Shown here in pieces: positions 1 to 12,000 of a stretch of DNA of 64,000 bases. Below the pieces are notes generated by a model, which did no database searches, was not told where the DNA came from, and saw nothing but the letters and a program-made list of their open reading frames with translations. The position numbers and the translations under genes were made by a program. The stretch covers positions 22,138,418 to 22,202,417 of the forward strand of contig OX387605.1 of the NCBI GenBank assembly GCA_947568835.1, written 5' to 3'. Numbering within the stretch: the stretch's first letter is position 1; the number at the start of each line of letters is the position of its first letter. This DNA is from Protonemura montana (Eukaryota > Arthropoda > Insecta > Plecoptera > Nemouridae).

Positions 1-295
1 CACTTCATTTCATTATTGGTTGCTTTTAAATAATACCGTGAAAACGATACAAATGTTCCAGGCTCCTCATAATTTCAGCTCTCAATGGTAGATTGTTCCA
101 ATCTGAGATGCTTTTTAAAGCATGCTATTTATATATAATTTAATAATTAATATTAATTTATGTAAGAATGTATATGATTAAATAAGAATATTATTTATAT
201 AAAGAAATAATAATATTTGTGACCATCGGCCCGATAAATGTTTGTCAATCAGAACCTCCTTCAATTGACATCCCTTTCCCTAACAAGCGACTTAC
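1..295. other. AT-rich intron sequence at window edge
   Basis: No exon is visible here. The stretch follows, on the minus strand, the splice donor of the last protease exon in the window, so it is most likely intron. The exon carrying the catalytic serine must lie further left, outside the window. Confidence 0.5.
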
Positions 296-3200
296 TGCGA
301 TTCATGCGAATCGGTCGAGCAAGACGAATCAGAGCTATGTCGTTGTTGAGCTTCGTCTCCGAGTACTGAGGATGCCGGAAGGCTTCGGCGACGGGGATGT
401 CTTGGGGCGGGTCGGCACACACCAGACTGCCATCGTTCTGTTCCTCGCAGTCCTGTTCCTTGCTGGTGTCGTGGTCGCCAACACGAACGCTCACCCTGGG
501 ATACACGAAGGTTTTAAAACCAACCAAGTTTCTCTTTTATTACCACATGGTCTGTCTTGGTAGATGTCTGAATCTAAATGCAAGGCGTTGTTTCGGAAGT
601 TTAAAATTGTCAGTGAATCTCAAACAAGACAATACCATCGTCTAAAACAGTCGGCTTAAGGGATGAATCTGTCTGCGAGCAGTTCCATATAAGTAGTTTC
701 TTTTACCGAACGGTTCGGCGTGTTGGAAACACCGGCTCTCGTTAGATCACCGAAGTTAAGCAACACTGCGCTGAGTCAGGTATTGGATGGGTGACCATCT
801 CACACATGACCAGTTCTGTTCGGGAGAGAGGTTAGAGGGATGAAAGTTAGTACAGCAACTTCCTTCGCCTTTTTTATCAACCTCTTGACAGCATGGATTT
901 GTGGAGGAATCCTGCTGTTTGAGTTGTATCGTCCTTCGGAAGGGACGTTAAGCCGTTGGTTCCCTTCGTGCTCTTTGACAGGAGTAGGCTACGTGCCGGC
1001 ACCGGGTTTTATCTCCTCCAGGTTAGGTTCATCATCATCCTCATCATCATGATCCATTCATTCACCGACGCCATTCGACCTGTGCCGCATGGCCAGTTGT
1101 CAAAACAGTGCGTCGTTAAACACCACAAATAAATATCAATAGTAGTTTCTTGGGTGAATTTTCACGCGAACAAATTGGAAGCGCAAGTTTACCTGGGTCA
1201 AAATGATGTTGAGATAATTTCCTATTTGAATTACCTACTTTAACTTGAATAAAGTCCATTCCAACATACTGTAACTTTTGTGATCATACCGTTCATTTTG
1301 AATATGGTAGATGACTTGGTCATACGGGCGCGCTTTGATGATAGTTTTGTAACGGCTTCTAGTGGTCCTCATACCTTGGGGCTCACTCTACATAGCTACA
1401 GCCGCAGGGTTTTCTAATCTTTTCATCCAAAGATAGTTCCAATAGAAGACTGGTCGTACTCACAGCTTTAGCTTGGGGGTATCGACGATGCAGTGGGCTG
1501 CGGTCAGGATGTAATTCTCGTTAATGATGGATCCTCCGCATTTGAAGCCTTCGCTTTGGCCTGAAAAAAAAAGTCTGGATTAAAGTATGAAGCTGTAACG
1601 AAATTGTTTGTTTTTCCGCAAGCGCTCCACTGAGAGCAGTGACGTAGAACGTACAGAACCTAAAGTTTCGGCATCTCTTTAAAACTCTATGGAACACAAT
1701 CGCGAACTGCGCTGTCTACGCCTTACAGGTAACCGCTTAGGCACCCTGCATTACCTATCCGTTAGGTCGGGTGCCGAACAGTTTAGGCGTTACTCTGTCC
1801 ATTGATAAGCATACCCCATTCCCCTCCGAAGACTGATAGCATCCGCCTTCAACTAAACATAAGCTCAAGCTTAAGGTAGGAAGACTTACCCCATTTTACT
1901 CAAAAGACTTACTGTCGCTAAATGCACCAAAGATCAGGTGTTCAGCACGTAAAGATGGAAGTAGCTATTTTCGTTGCGATAAAAAGGGGCAATTGCGGAA
2001 TGATGATAACAAAATCAAGAAAAAATGTGTGGAATGTGGATATGTGAAATTAAATTTTTTTGTAAAGCGGAAGAGTGAAGATGAGGAAAGCGTTTAGTTT
2101 TCGAGGAAAAATGTGTTTCAAAGATGATGTGTCATGAGCAAGGTCATGCAAAGGCCATTAGTAAACTTAATTATGAATTTCTTCCTGGTGTCTTTACGTT
2201 AAACGCGTAAACAATCGCATGCATTGGTAACTAAATTGGTACATGGTGCAAATTGCATCACTTGCATTTGTACAAGTTTAGAGATGGATATAATGATATT
2301 ATCAAATTCTGGTAATTCTTCTTTCAACCGACCCCTAGGTCCCTATAATCCCTAGGTCAGAAAAAAAACACTTGCCTGTTCTGAACGCAAGAAGCGTCAT
2401 CCATGGGTACTCAAAGATCCCCGTCTTGTTCCCGTTAAAAATGCGCTCAGAATCTCCCCTGCCACACAAGTCGGAGTTGATGAGCCGGAGGTTGCGGTGA
2501 TTGCTGACATCAGCAGCAGCTTGACCCCCTTGGGTGCTAGGGCGCTGGGTGACCGGGGGCTTCTGCGCCCTCGACGTACAGCACACAAGCGGGTTGCGTC
2601 CCTGCAGGGGCAGGAAAATACGTTGGTTAGGGGCGGGCAAACGGCAAGGATCAGCTCGTATACATGAACAGCTCGAATAAGAGGCGAGGGTCGTTTTAAA
2701 TATCAGTATAAATACTAATTGGTACACACTTTAGGCCAAAAATTGATAGGACTTTGGCTGCCGGTGAGTTTGAAGGGATTGAAGAAAGACAGAGACATTT
2801 TAAAAAACACAATAAAGCATCGATTTCATTATACGTTTGTAAATAGTCATGTTTTTTAATTGTTCATGTTTATATAAACCATGTTTCTTTTATATCACAC
2901 TTGTGAACTTGCCTTCGTTGTCGATAAATAAACAATAAATAAATAAATAATAAATACTGATGAGTACTTGAACAGGAGAGAGTGCAATAGTGAAATGAGT
3001 ACATAATTTTTATATAATTTGTGTCCTGACGACGTCTTCAAAGTGTATTTTATGTAAGGACATATATTTACCTTGTTTTTAATTGAGAGTGTGCACATTT
3101 CTAGTATTGACAAATTAAATTAATATTACATTGAATTGGATTAAACGTCTTCACTGTAAGTTAGTGACACCGCTAATTCGGTTGAAAATATGGTGGTTGC

Positions 3201-6200
3201 ATTCAAATTTCAAATACACGACTCCGATCATCTATAATGTTTCAAAACTTACAACACGTGCCAAACAGTTTTGCAACGTCCAATTATTTGATATGATCCC
3301 TCTTAGCCTACCTGTGACCATCATACACATGACCAGTTCAGCTCGGGAGAGGTTGGAGGGATGAAAGTTAGTACAGCAACTTCATTCGCCTTGCTTATCA
3401 ACCTCTCGACAGCATGGATTTGTGGAGGAATCCTGTTGTTCGCGTTGTACCGTCCTTCGGAAGGGACGTTAAGCCGGTGGTCCCCTTGGTGCTCTTCGAC
3501 AGGAGAAGCCTACGTGCCGGCACCGGGTTTCCCCTTCTCCCTTCTAGGCTAGGTTAGGTTCATCATCATCCTCATCATCATCCACTCATTCACCGACGCC
3601 ATTAGACCTTGACCCTTTGACCAGTGCCGCATGGCCAGATGTCAAAACAGTGCGTCGTTAAACACCACAAATAATAATTAGCCTACCTGCTGGCCGCACT
3701 GCGATTCTCGGAGGTACTGCAAGTCGTCTGCGGGGATAGGTCGGGCCTGCTGCAGCAACACTAGCAGTGCAGGGCACTCCCGGATCCCGATGCATGTGCC
3801 TCGTTCTCGATCCGGGTTCGTGCAGCGCGAGCCAGGACGCAGGTTCTGCTGGCCGTCTGGAATAGCAGGGAAACGTCACGGGGCAAGCAATGGTAGTAGC
3901 TCACTATAATCCTTCAATCACGCAGGCACTTCTCGTGTTACCCGGGTTACCAATATTACCCTTGCAGTCGTGAACTGATGCCAAGTGATTGACAATTAAT
4001 TAGTTAATGCTAAATAACGGTTTGGAGTGTTATAAAAACCGGTTCTTGAGAGGTCCCTGAGGTTAAGCATCACTTCGCTGGGTCATGGTATGGATGGGTG
4101 ACAATTAAAAACGTTCTGTTCGGGAGAGATATTGCGTAGAGATTCAAGTTCGCACGAAAACTTCACTTATATCAACCTATTAGCTTATCAACCTCTCGAC
4201 AGCATGGATTTGTGAAGAAATCCTGTCAATTGAGTGGGTTAAAATACATTCTCATCATCACCCACTCATTTACCAAAGCCATTCAAACATTGCCAGGCCC
4301 GTTTGTCAAGACAGTGCATCACTAGACACAGCACACAATTAAAATAGCCCCACACCTATTTTTGCATATTTTTGCAAAACTCAAATAAAACAGCACCTAT
4401 TTGCCACGCGTTTTATACGCCTAAATACACCCTTCAAGCTAAAGTCAAGTTAGTCAACGGGGTGCACATTCTTCTGCCAGAAACACTAGGGTCAGCGAAT
4501 CTACCCTAGGTTGCAACAGCACAAATCCGCGAAGCTGCGACTGCCCAATACAAGTCATAATTCGCGGATTCTAGTGCATGTTTGATTTGAGGTTTGATGG
4601 AAAGTCACGTGGCATTGCCTCCTAAAGTAGCGCTATAGATCTTGCTCGATAATAAAATGGTTCCGCTATTTGCAAAATTGTTCGTAAATCCCAGAAAAAA
4701 AAAGGTATGGCGAGTGAATGGAACCAAAAACCCGTGCGTCAATGCCTGGCCAAGACCCTCGCCGCCACTGGAAGCGTTCGAGTACTGACGCAGACAGTCG
4801 TTGAGCACATTATGCTAATAATCCGATTTCTTCTGAGCGCCTATAAAACTGGTTTCAGGTAAGAATACAACTGACGTCCTATCACAGCATTCTTCGAGTT
4901 GGCCGAGCTTAATGCCTTCTGAGACATGCTATCAAAAAACATCATATGTAGGCCGGGGTCGTGAAACAAGGAAAAGTCTTCCCACTATTTTACCTATACC
5001 TACTTAAATTAAGCAGGACGGACGTCACACACAAATCTCACTCTGAGCCAAGATGTTTTATAAAGTAATCTCTCTTCTAGATCAGATTTACAATGATCGT
5101 GGCTGATTTCATTTCGATCCCACCGCGAACTGACGACCGATAAAATGTACTACACAAGATGATTATGGAATTGTAAAAAATCCCCCTCCCCTTCGACCCA
5201 TGCCCCACGAAGTTTTTTTCCGTGCTCGGTCCGAAGCTTGCCATTATCGGTTTAATAACGAACCTGGGACACCATGCTAACGAGTGAGTCAACAAAACCT
5301 CCAAGTTAGTAGAGGTCACGGGAATCGAGAGAACTGCGATAACATTGACAGTGGTATTGGCCAACACCATTACATGGGATGCTTGCGTTATAAGATTCTT
5401 GGGGTCGTAATCAGAGTTCAAGATTAAAGCAGTTTTAGGTTATTTATTTCATTTCATGCATACAAGGATAGCTGGATGCAAAGAAGATTACCCTGCGATA
5501 TTTGTACAAATCCAGATAATAGTCATCCATACACTTTTATTTATATTTACCGTAATTATTTTAGAGTCTTTTGAATGACTCCTATGATAGAAGTGAATGA
5601 TAAAATCCAGTAAAAAACCCATAATTGCTACAGTATTATTTTGCCTGTCAAACATTTCCTTTCAAAATAATAGGATGTCAAGAAGAAAAGATAGGTAGAT
5701 GAGACACATTTTGGCAAATCACTCAATACTAATCGACTAAAATCATATAAAAAAATACCTGACGTCGTTCTTGGCTGTGATCTTTTTAATGTTTGTTAAA
5801 ATTGAGAGGTGGTGATGAGAACAAGATTTTTATTTGCTGGCTTCAAAGTATTTTATTTTTTTACTTTATCCTAATTGCAGACATGGTCAAATCCTTTATT
5901 TTCAAAATTACTCCAGTGGGGTGGAGAAAGTTTCCTGATAGAGACAATTTGACATTCGTTATAGCAATCACAAGGTGAACACTATTGTGTCCCCACAAGT
6001 GATGTATATTTTGATGGGTATTTCCTAATGGCAGACGATCAGTCCATTTCGCCTGAGTCGCGCCGCCCCAAGACCATTATATCAGATCTATTATTGTGCG
6101 CGGCAGTCTTGCTGCAAGAACGTCAATCGCTGTTAGCCTCCGACTGAAGTTACTAAATGCACTGCGATCCTATGTCAACACTGCAGATATTTCCCAATCT

Positions 6201-6900
6201 AACCTTATTACTCACAGGTCGAAAGCAAAATACATTACTTCATATCATAACTATATTCCATACTTAATAGAGCAAATATTTCCTTATCATTTCATATGCT
6301 AAAGGTCACTGTGTTTTGGGAACGAATTTCATTTTGGTGTAAACAGATTGGTCAAAACTGAAGATGGCCTAGCGTAAAGTTTGAAACCAAATACAAAAAT
6401 TTTACCTGGGCAAGAAAAAAAATCCAAAACGCAGGGGTAGTCCACTAAGGTTGCTCAAGCTGGGATTAGAGATTTATCTCTCGTGCTCATCTGCACACAA
6501 CAATATAACTCCAGAGACACGCGGAATAGATTTTCATCGGCGATTGGAATACTTCCGGGTAGTCACAAAGAAATCAAAAACCGCTATGATTAATTTTAAA
6601 TCTTATTTAAATTGCAAGCGCTTGCAATACGCGGGGTATTTTATTATTATGAACACTACTACCGTCTCAAAAATTTATGCCGAAGCGGAAGGCCTAAAAT
6701 GTCTCCGTTTGGGCATCAATTTTTGAGACGTTAGTAGTGTTCATAATAATAAAATACTGCCATGATTATTTCTAGCCACATCACAATCCAAAATAGGACA
6801 GAACCGGATACGAAACTACGTAACAAAACTCACAGCAACCGACGACGAGCACGACGACGATGCACAACACAGGGTCGAGGAGGCACTGAGAGACACGCAT
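296..6900 (-). CDS. CLIP-domain serine protease, 3' part missing
   Basis: Secreted trypsin-like zymogen of the family that runs arthropod melanisation, Toll-activating and clotting cascades. Five exons read 5' to 3': 6900-6834 (signal peptide, MRVSQCLLDPVLCIVVVLVV), 3856-3687, 2601-2376, 1560-1464 and 495-296, giving 253 codons with matching phases throughout. The CLIP domain spans about residues 23-87 and has the six-Cys pattern ending in adjacent Cys86-Cys87. A linker follows, with Cys125 positioned to tether the chains after cleavage. The activation site is R132/I133 (ER/IFNG in place of the usual R/IVGG). Catalytic His177 (LTAAHC) and Asp239 (NNDIALIRL) are present; the Ser exon and stop codon lie left of the window. 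The third intron appears to be GC-AG. Introns 1, 2 and 4 contain SINE copies. The physiological cascade cannot be assigned from sequence. Confidence 0.88.
707..1133 (+). repeat. 5S-rRNA-headed SINE, near full length
   Basis: The head at about 725-800 resembles 5S rRNA around its internal Pol III promoter: an A-box-like GAAGTTAAGCA and a C-box-like GGATGGGTGACC. The body (AAAGTTAGTACAGCAACTTC onward) and tail (GTGCGTCGTTAAACACCACA) recur in the other copies in this window. This is the clearest long copy and lies in intron 4 of the protease gene. Confidence 0.8.
2856..2950 (+). repeat. Retrotransposon 3'-tail fragment, copy 1
   Basis: About 95 bp ending in TCGATAAATAAACAATAAAT plus AAAT repeats. 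It matches 12137-12233 almost base for base. A short conserved segment ending in an A-rich simple repeat is typical of 5'-truncated non-LTR retrotransposon or SINE tails. The parent element is not identified. Confidence 0.5.
3313..3676 (+). repeat. SINE copy, 5'-truncated
   Basis: Same body and tail as the 707-1133 copy, but starting at the C-box end (GTGACCATCATACACATGAC), so the 5S-like head is lost. Its 3' end lies about 10 bp from the splice donor of protease exon 2 (exon edge 3687, reading on the minus strand). Confidence 0.75.
4018..4340 (+). repeat. Degraded 5S-headed SINE
   Basis: Recognisable by AAAACCGGTTCTTGAGAGGT, GAGGTTAAGCATCACTTCGC, the body (TCAACCTCTCGACAGCATGG) and a decayed tail. 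It has large internal deletions and many substitutions, so it is an old copy. It lies in intron 1 of the protease gene. Confidence 0.65.
6636..6758. mobile_element. Short MITE with ~46-bp inverted ends
   Basis: The left arm (GTATTTTATTATTATGAACA onward) is the reverse complement of the right arm, which ends TGTTCATAATAATAAAATAC. The arms also share CTCAAAAATTTATGCC against GGCATCAATTTTTGAG. The loop is about 25 bp, so the whole unit can form a near-perfect hairpin. Single-arm fragments occur near 41699, 55236 and 55566. There is no coding capacity, so it is a non-autonomous element. Confidence 0.7.
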
Positions 6901-9069
6901 AATGCTTGCTACTTATCCGCAGGAGGACCGCGATCACACTGACTGGCGATTAACGCTCACCTCGAGACGAGCTCGCGGCAGCCTTGTATCGTGCTGCTCA
7001 ACGCCAAGCCACCGCGGTCGTGTTTGTTCTGCCTCATGAGGTACTGACGGCGTCGTGGAAGGTCACGACTGGGTCGCCCGTCATAGTCGCGGGCTTGGAA
7101 TGGTCACTGGCTGGGATTGGTAACTGCCTTAGAATGGTAACTACCTAGGAATACAGGGTGTTTGGTTTTTCTGGTCTTTCCACTGGGGAGCTGAAACCAG
7201 CAAGCGAAGGATGGAAAAGACCTAGGAATAATTACAATTCAGTTACAACACTTAATACCTGAGGCAGAAAAGTATATTTGATAGATAACCCCTTTAGTGC
7301 AACTCAAAGCGCAGGCGTATAGGACCCACCAAACACCGAAAATACGTCATTTTACGTAACTGGGATGATATTTAAGATTTTTGCCATTAAAATTGCCATA
7401 TTTTCCTTGTTATTGACATTCAAAGATGGCATATCTTTTTCTTCTGAATAAGCCCGTTACGTCTAGTGCTGCAGTATTGGCATTAGAGTTTAGCGCTATC
7501 CTACCGAATACAAACACAATTGGTGGGCACCCAGAGAAAGAAGCCGCTGTTATTTTGAGCGTCGAGAAATTTCATTTCCTTTTTTCGAATGACATATATG
7601 TATCGATATTTAGTGTTGCAATTATTTGAAAAGCAAGCCGCAAGCGCCATCGAGTGGTCACAACCGTTACCACGTGCTGTGACTCTGACTATAAACTATA
7701 AACTGAATGGTATCCTGCCATGTACAGTCGTGTTAGCCTTACCTTGCCACAACCTGGTGGACTCTGACTACATATGGCCAACTTTAAAATGCAAAATAAA
7801 GCCAGTCTTCACCGGGGAGTTTGAAAATTAACCAGAAAATTATGACCAAACAATGCATCATGCACTTAAATTCTTTGTGAATTTATCAGTTTATTTATGT
7901 GAAATTAATTCTATTGAAAAATAAGAACTTAAGTACAAAACTAAAAGTCTTAATGACTTCTGTTAAATACCTACCGTACACTAGCTGATTCTAGCAATGG
8001 CTGCCAAAGAGCGGTTTGCAAGCTTGGGTGCATGCCAAAACCTGATAAAAGTTAAAAGTAATCCAAAATATATTAATTTGAACTTTGGTTGATTAACATT
8101 TATTGTTTTTCATTAAATATTTTGTTTTACTGAAATTATTAAATGTTTCAACCAAAGAAAAACATTATTTTGTTGCTTTTAAATCGGATAGTTAACAGTA
8201 GCATGATAGTATCATGTTTTCTAGGTTAGTTTAAGCACCCCAGAAAGTGGCAAACTCAAATTAATCCTAGTGTACCGAAACGTAATGCTGTGTCATCTTC
8301 ATCAATGTCTGTTAAGGGTCAAACTTGTATGCTAATTACAAAACACAGACAAAACTCAAAGGCGCCGCAATAAAAGTCGCTCTATGATTTGTGGTTTGCC
8401 ATTTCGAGGAAGTGAACATCGCTTATCAGAAATCCAAAGTTCATGACGATATTTCGCTCTGAGTGGGTGAGTGCCTTAGCCTTGGGATGGAGAAAATATC
8501 GATCTATAGATAAATATCGATATATTGAAATATCGATATATCGATACACTTTATTGTCTGCAATCGATTATCTGCAAGTAGCATTGCAACCTCATACCTT
8601 AACGAGGTAGCAGTTATATTAAAAATGTATTACATGACAATTCATTAGGTATTATACACCTAGTTATAAACATCACTATTTGACATCAAAATCAATATCA
8701 TAGCATTTAGGGACGAGGGATTAGGGCCTGGGATTAGCTCTAGAAATTAGTTTATAGGTTACCAACAATGAAAACAAGTAACTAAGAAAAATACCACTGA
8801 CAATCAGTCATAAAACGAGGGACAAAAAGAGGTAGGAGTCGTGAGGAGAAGACGTTCTTTCTTCCTTTGCTTGCGTTCTCTTTAAAACGTAAACAAGTCA
8901 CTTGAGGTCAGATCAGTAGACAACTGACAGCGAGCCAACGAGCAAGCAGCTCACAGATTTGTTACCAGAGTTCACCAGATCGTCTCGGTTCTTCGATCGC
9001 TGAATAACGTCTTGGAGACATAAAACTTCATCGCCGTCGTATATCCAGCCCAGAAACTTCCTCTGCACG
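6901..9069. other. Intergenic, protease to P450 (divergent)
   Basis: Upstream region of two divergently transcribed genes. No convincing exon was found. It is AT-rich, with a cluster of ATCGAT-type short palindromes at about 8495-8565. The promoters of both flanking genes presumably lie at its two ends, but no core element can be fixed by eye. Confidence 0.5.
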
Positions 9070-12000
9070 ATGGCTGTCGAGCATCTGGTGCTTATCATCA
9101 CTGTGTTGTGTCTCGTTTGGTATCGACTGACCAGAAAGCCGGTAGGCTATCCACCAGGTAAATTGAAACGTGATCCTTTTGGAAGAGCTGCATTGTACTG
9201 ATTTTTTTGTTCGTTTGCGCCTTTGGTGTAATAAATAGCGAGCTAGGATTTTGCGTTCTCAGCCAGCAGTCACATTTATAGTGGTGTTGCACACCAATTG
9301 TTGTGAAAATCCAATTTAATACATCGTATCATAGATAAAGGTACGACTTATTTGACAATCATACAAGTGTTTTTTTTTCATTCTTCAATAATTATTAGAA
9401 AAATATAAATTTAAAAAATGGATGTGCTTAGCGAATGAAGCGAAGAAATCGACTTGACCAATCGCAGAAAAGAGCGACAAGTTTCTTATATTTTGATTCG
9501 TTTTGTTATCAGAAAATGTACGATATGGTTAATTTATTCTTGTATATCTTCCGACCACGATTTAGATACGTGATCCAAACAGTAAATCTTTCTCAATTAG
9601 ATATTTTACATCTTTACTAAAATTGCACGAGTTTGGTTAGAAATTGCTGCACTTAAAAAACAATGCCGTCTATAACATGCAACACTACAAAACTTAAAAA
9701 AATGGCATTCATGAAACACGACACGTTGAGTCAAAAGAAAATTTCCTAATTTTAGGACAATATAACAATATATCTTCTCTCTGCATATCACAGATCTGAT
9801 CAAATAGTCTGACTTATCTACAGCTCGCTTGACTTCTTTAACCTGTCATCCCACAGGACCCTATCGCTGGCCGTTCCTCGGGAACATGCTAGAGTTCCGG
9901 GGCAAGCGCATGTCCTACGAGGTCGCTACCGACCTCAGTCGTCAGTACGGCAACGTGGTCGGCTTCTTCCTCTCTTCGAAGCCCGTGGTCCTGGTATCTG
10001 GCCTGGAAGAAATCAAGGAGATGCTGGCTCGTCCAGAGTGCCAGGGTAGGCCGGCGGGCGCCGTCAGGGAGTACATCAATGACGTCAACGGTGAGCCGCG
10101 ATTCCAACCAGCTAGAGTTTTCAACAATCATTTTTCAGTTAGAGCTAGACGTCAGATTTAAAGTTCACAGCGCTTATGTCCTTCTTGTCAAACCTAAAGA
10201 GTTAAACAATTACGAGTTAAGCCTCAAAATATTGATGAATGCATATCAATCGTTGGGTTTAGCAATAATAAAGATCAATTGATCGTAGACCAGTCTCAAA
10301 TGCATCTGCGAGTAATCAGCTGAAAAATACTAAAAACTATTTTCTTATCACTCTTTACGACGGTGACTTCATCTCTGCCACAATTTTTGTCGGTATAAAA
10401 GTTTTCAGTCGGTATTTTTCGCAAAGACAGTTTAACCACAGATTTAACAACAGCGCACACAATGGTAGAAGTCTAGAAAGACTTACTACACCAATTCATG
10501 AGTAGCTCTTCGATCTTCATATGCGTTCTGGACTTTGGCCCCGCGGCTTTCCCATGGCCCCAAATCATATTGGACTTGACGCCAGCTAGCTTGAAAAACA
10601 AAAGCACAGGAAGCTTACAATGGTGACAACAATTGATAAGAATCGTTTCATTACTTTTACTTCAAAAACAAATCACTTCACGTCACATGACTTTTGGTGT
10701 TTGTTCTTTTTAGCTACCATCTGGTTTTTACGTTCTCATATCAAGACAAGCTAGTTTTTATGGACAGTTTATTGACCCCAGTGCACCCACGCCAGAAGTC
10801 GTCATAGAATAACGCTTCACCCCCGTTTTGTAGGCATTCTGTTTAACCAAGGCGACGCCTGGCGTGAGCAGCGTCGCTTTGCATTGCGTCACTTCCGGGA
10901 CCTCGGCGTCGGCAAGCAGCAAATGGAGGCGTTGATCCGTGAGGAGGTCGAGGACATGTTGCAGGAAGCGTCCGCCTTGGCAGGTCCTGACCACAAGACG
11001 CCGGTACAAATGTCACGAACTCCTACGAATGATAAATAATATAAATATATATATATATATTTTTTTTCGCTTTACAGGGATTACATTTTTTAATATTTTT
11101 TCTATTTTTTCCATAAAGCCCTAAGGGGTTATTTGTGGGTTTGATTATATACAGTTATTTTTCATTGTAAATACCAATGTCAATTCAAGAACACTTTTGA
11201 AGTTCAGTTCGCAATGCATTTACACACTTGATTTCGTCACTTAATTGCATAAGCGTGAGCCTCAACTAGGAAAAACACAGAGTAACGAGTTATTTTAGTT
11301 TTAGTTTAGTTTCAGAATGATGGTCATATAAATCACTACCTGTCACGGTGCGCAGAAAGAAGTTAAAAACTGATTTACTATCCAAAGTCAACTTTATACT
11401 AACTTATTGAAAACTTCCTTTTTGTTTTGTTGAATCCCCTCAGAACATCGGTAATGGTCATTGTTGATCTCAAGATTTGTGGAAAGTTACCATTTTAGGC
11501 AAAGCAATAAAGGTATTTATTATTCGGTTCAGTCATGACGTCACACGCATTAAGGAAACACGTAAATAATATATTTCAAGAATGTTCAACACAATTTGAG
11601 GAGAAATTCGATGTGGGCTACGATAAACTTGTAACAGGCGTTCCTTGTTATTGTTTCTAAGCCACACATGGTAATAACGCCTCCCTTTGCCGCAACCGTG
11701 TAGGTGTCCGTGATGCGTTTGTCGAGCGCGACCGGCGCCAACGTGATCTTCCACCTTCTGGCCGGACGTCGTTTCAAACGGGGCTCCCCCGAACTAGAGC
11801 GTCTCATAGACCTTGTTAAGAAAACAACCACCGTCAATGACGCGGCCGGCGGCGTAGCCAACTCCTTCCCGCTGCTATTGCGTATCGCCCCTTGGCTCAC
11901 GGAGTTCCCAGCGATGATGAAGTACAAGACGGCGCTCAAAGACTGCATCAAGGTAAATGCTCTGCTGGAACCCACGTGCTTGAATTGTTCATGTGGATTA

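Noticed and set aside
725..800. A functional 5S rRNA gene
   Set aside because: Only the internal-promoter part resembles 5S rRNA. The 5' and 3' stems of 5S are missing, and the segment is fused to the repeat body seen in many other copies.
840..1052. Small protein gene MKVSTATSFAF...
   Set aside because: The same ORF recurs at 3361, 16679 and 27905 because it lies in the SINE body. Frames differ or break between copies, so it is not a gene.
5077..5421. 114-aa minus-strand ORF as a gene
   Set aside because: No recognisable domain, no splice partners, and text resembling generic repeat-derived translation. It lies in an intron of the protease gene.
8495..8565. ATCGAT-rich palindromes as an operator or origin
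   Set aside because: Looks like low-complexity AT sequence; there is no basis for a specific function.
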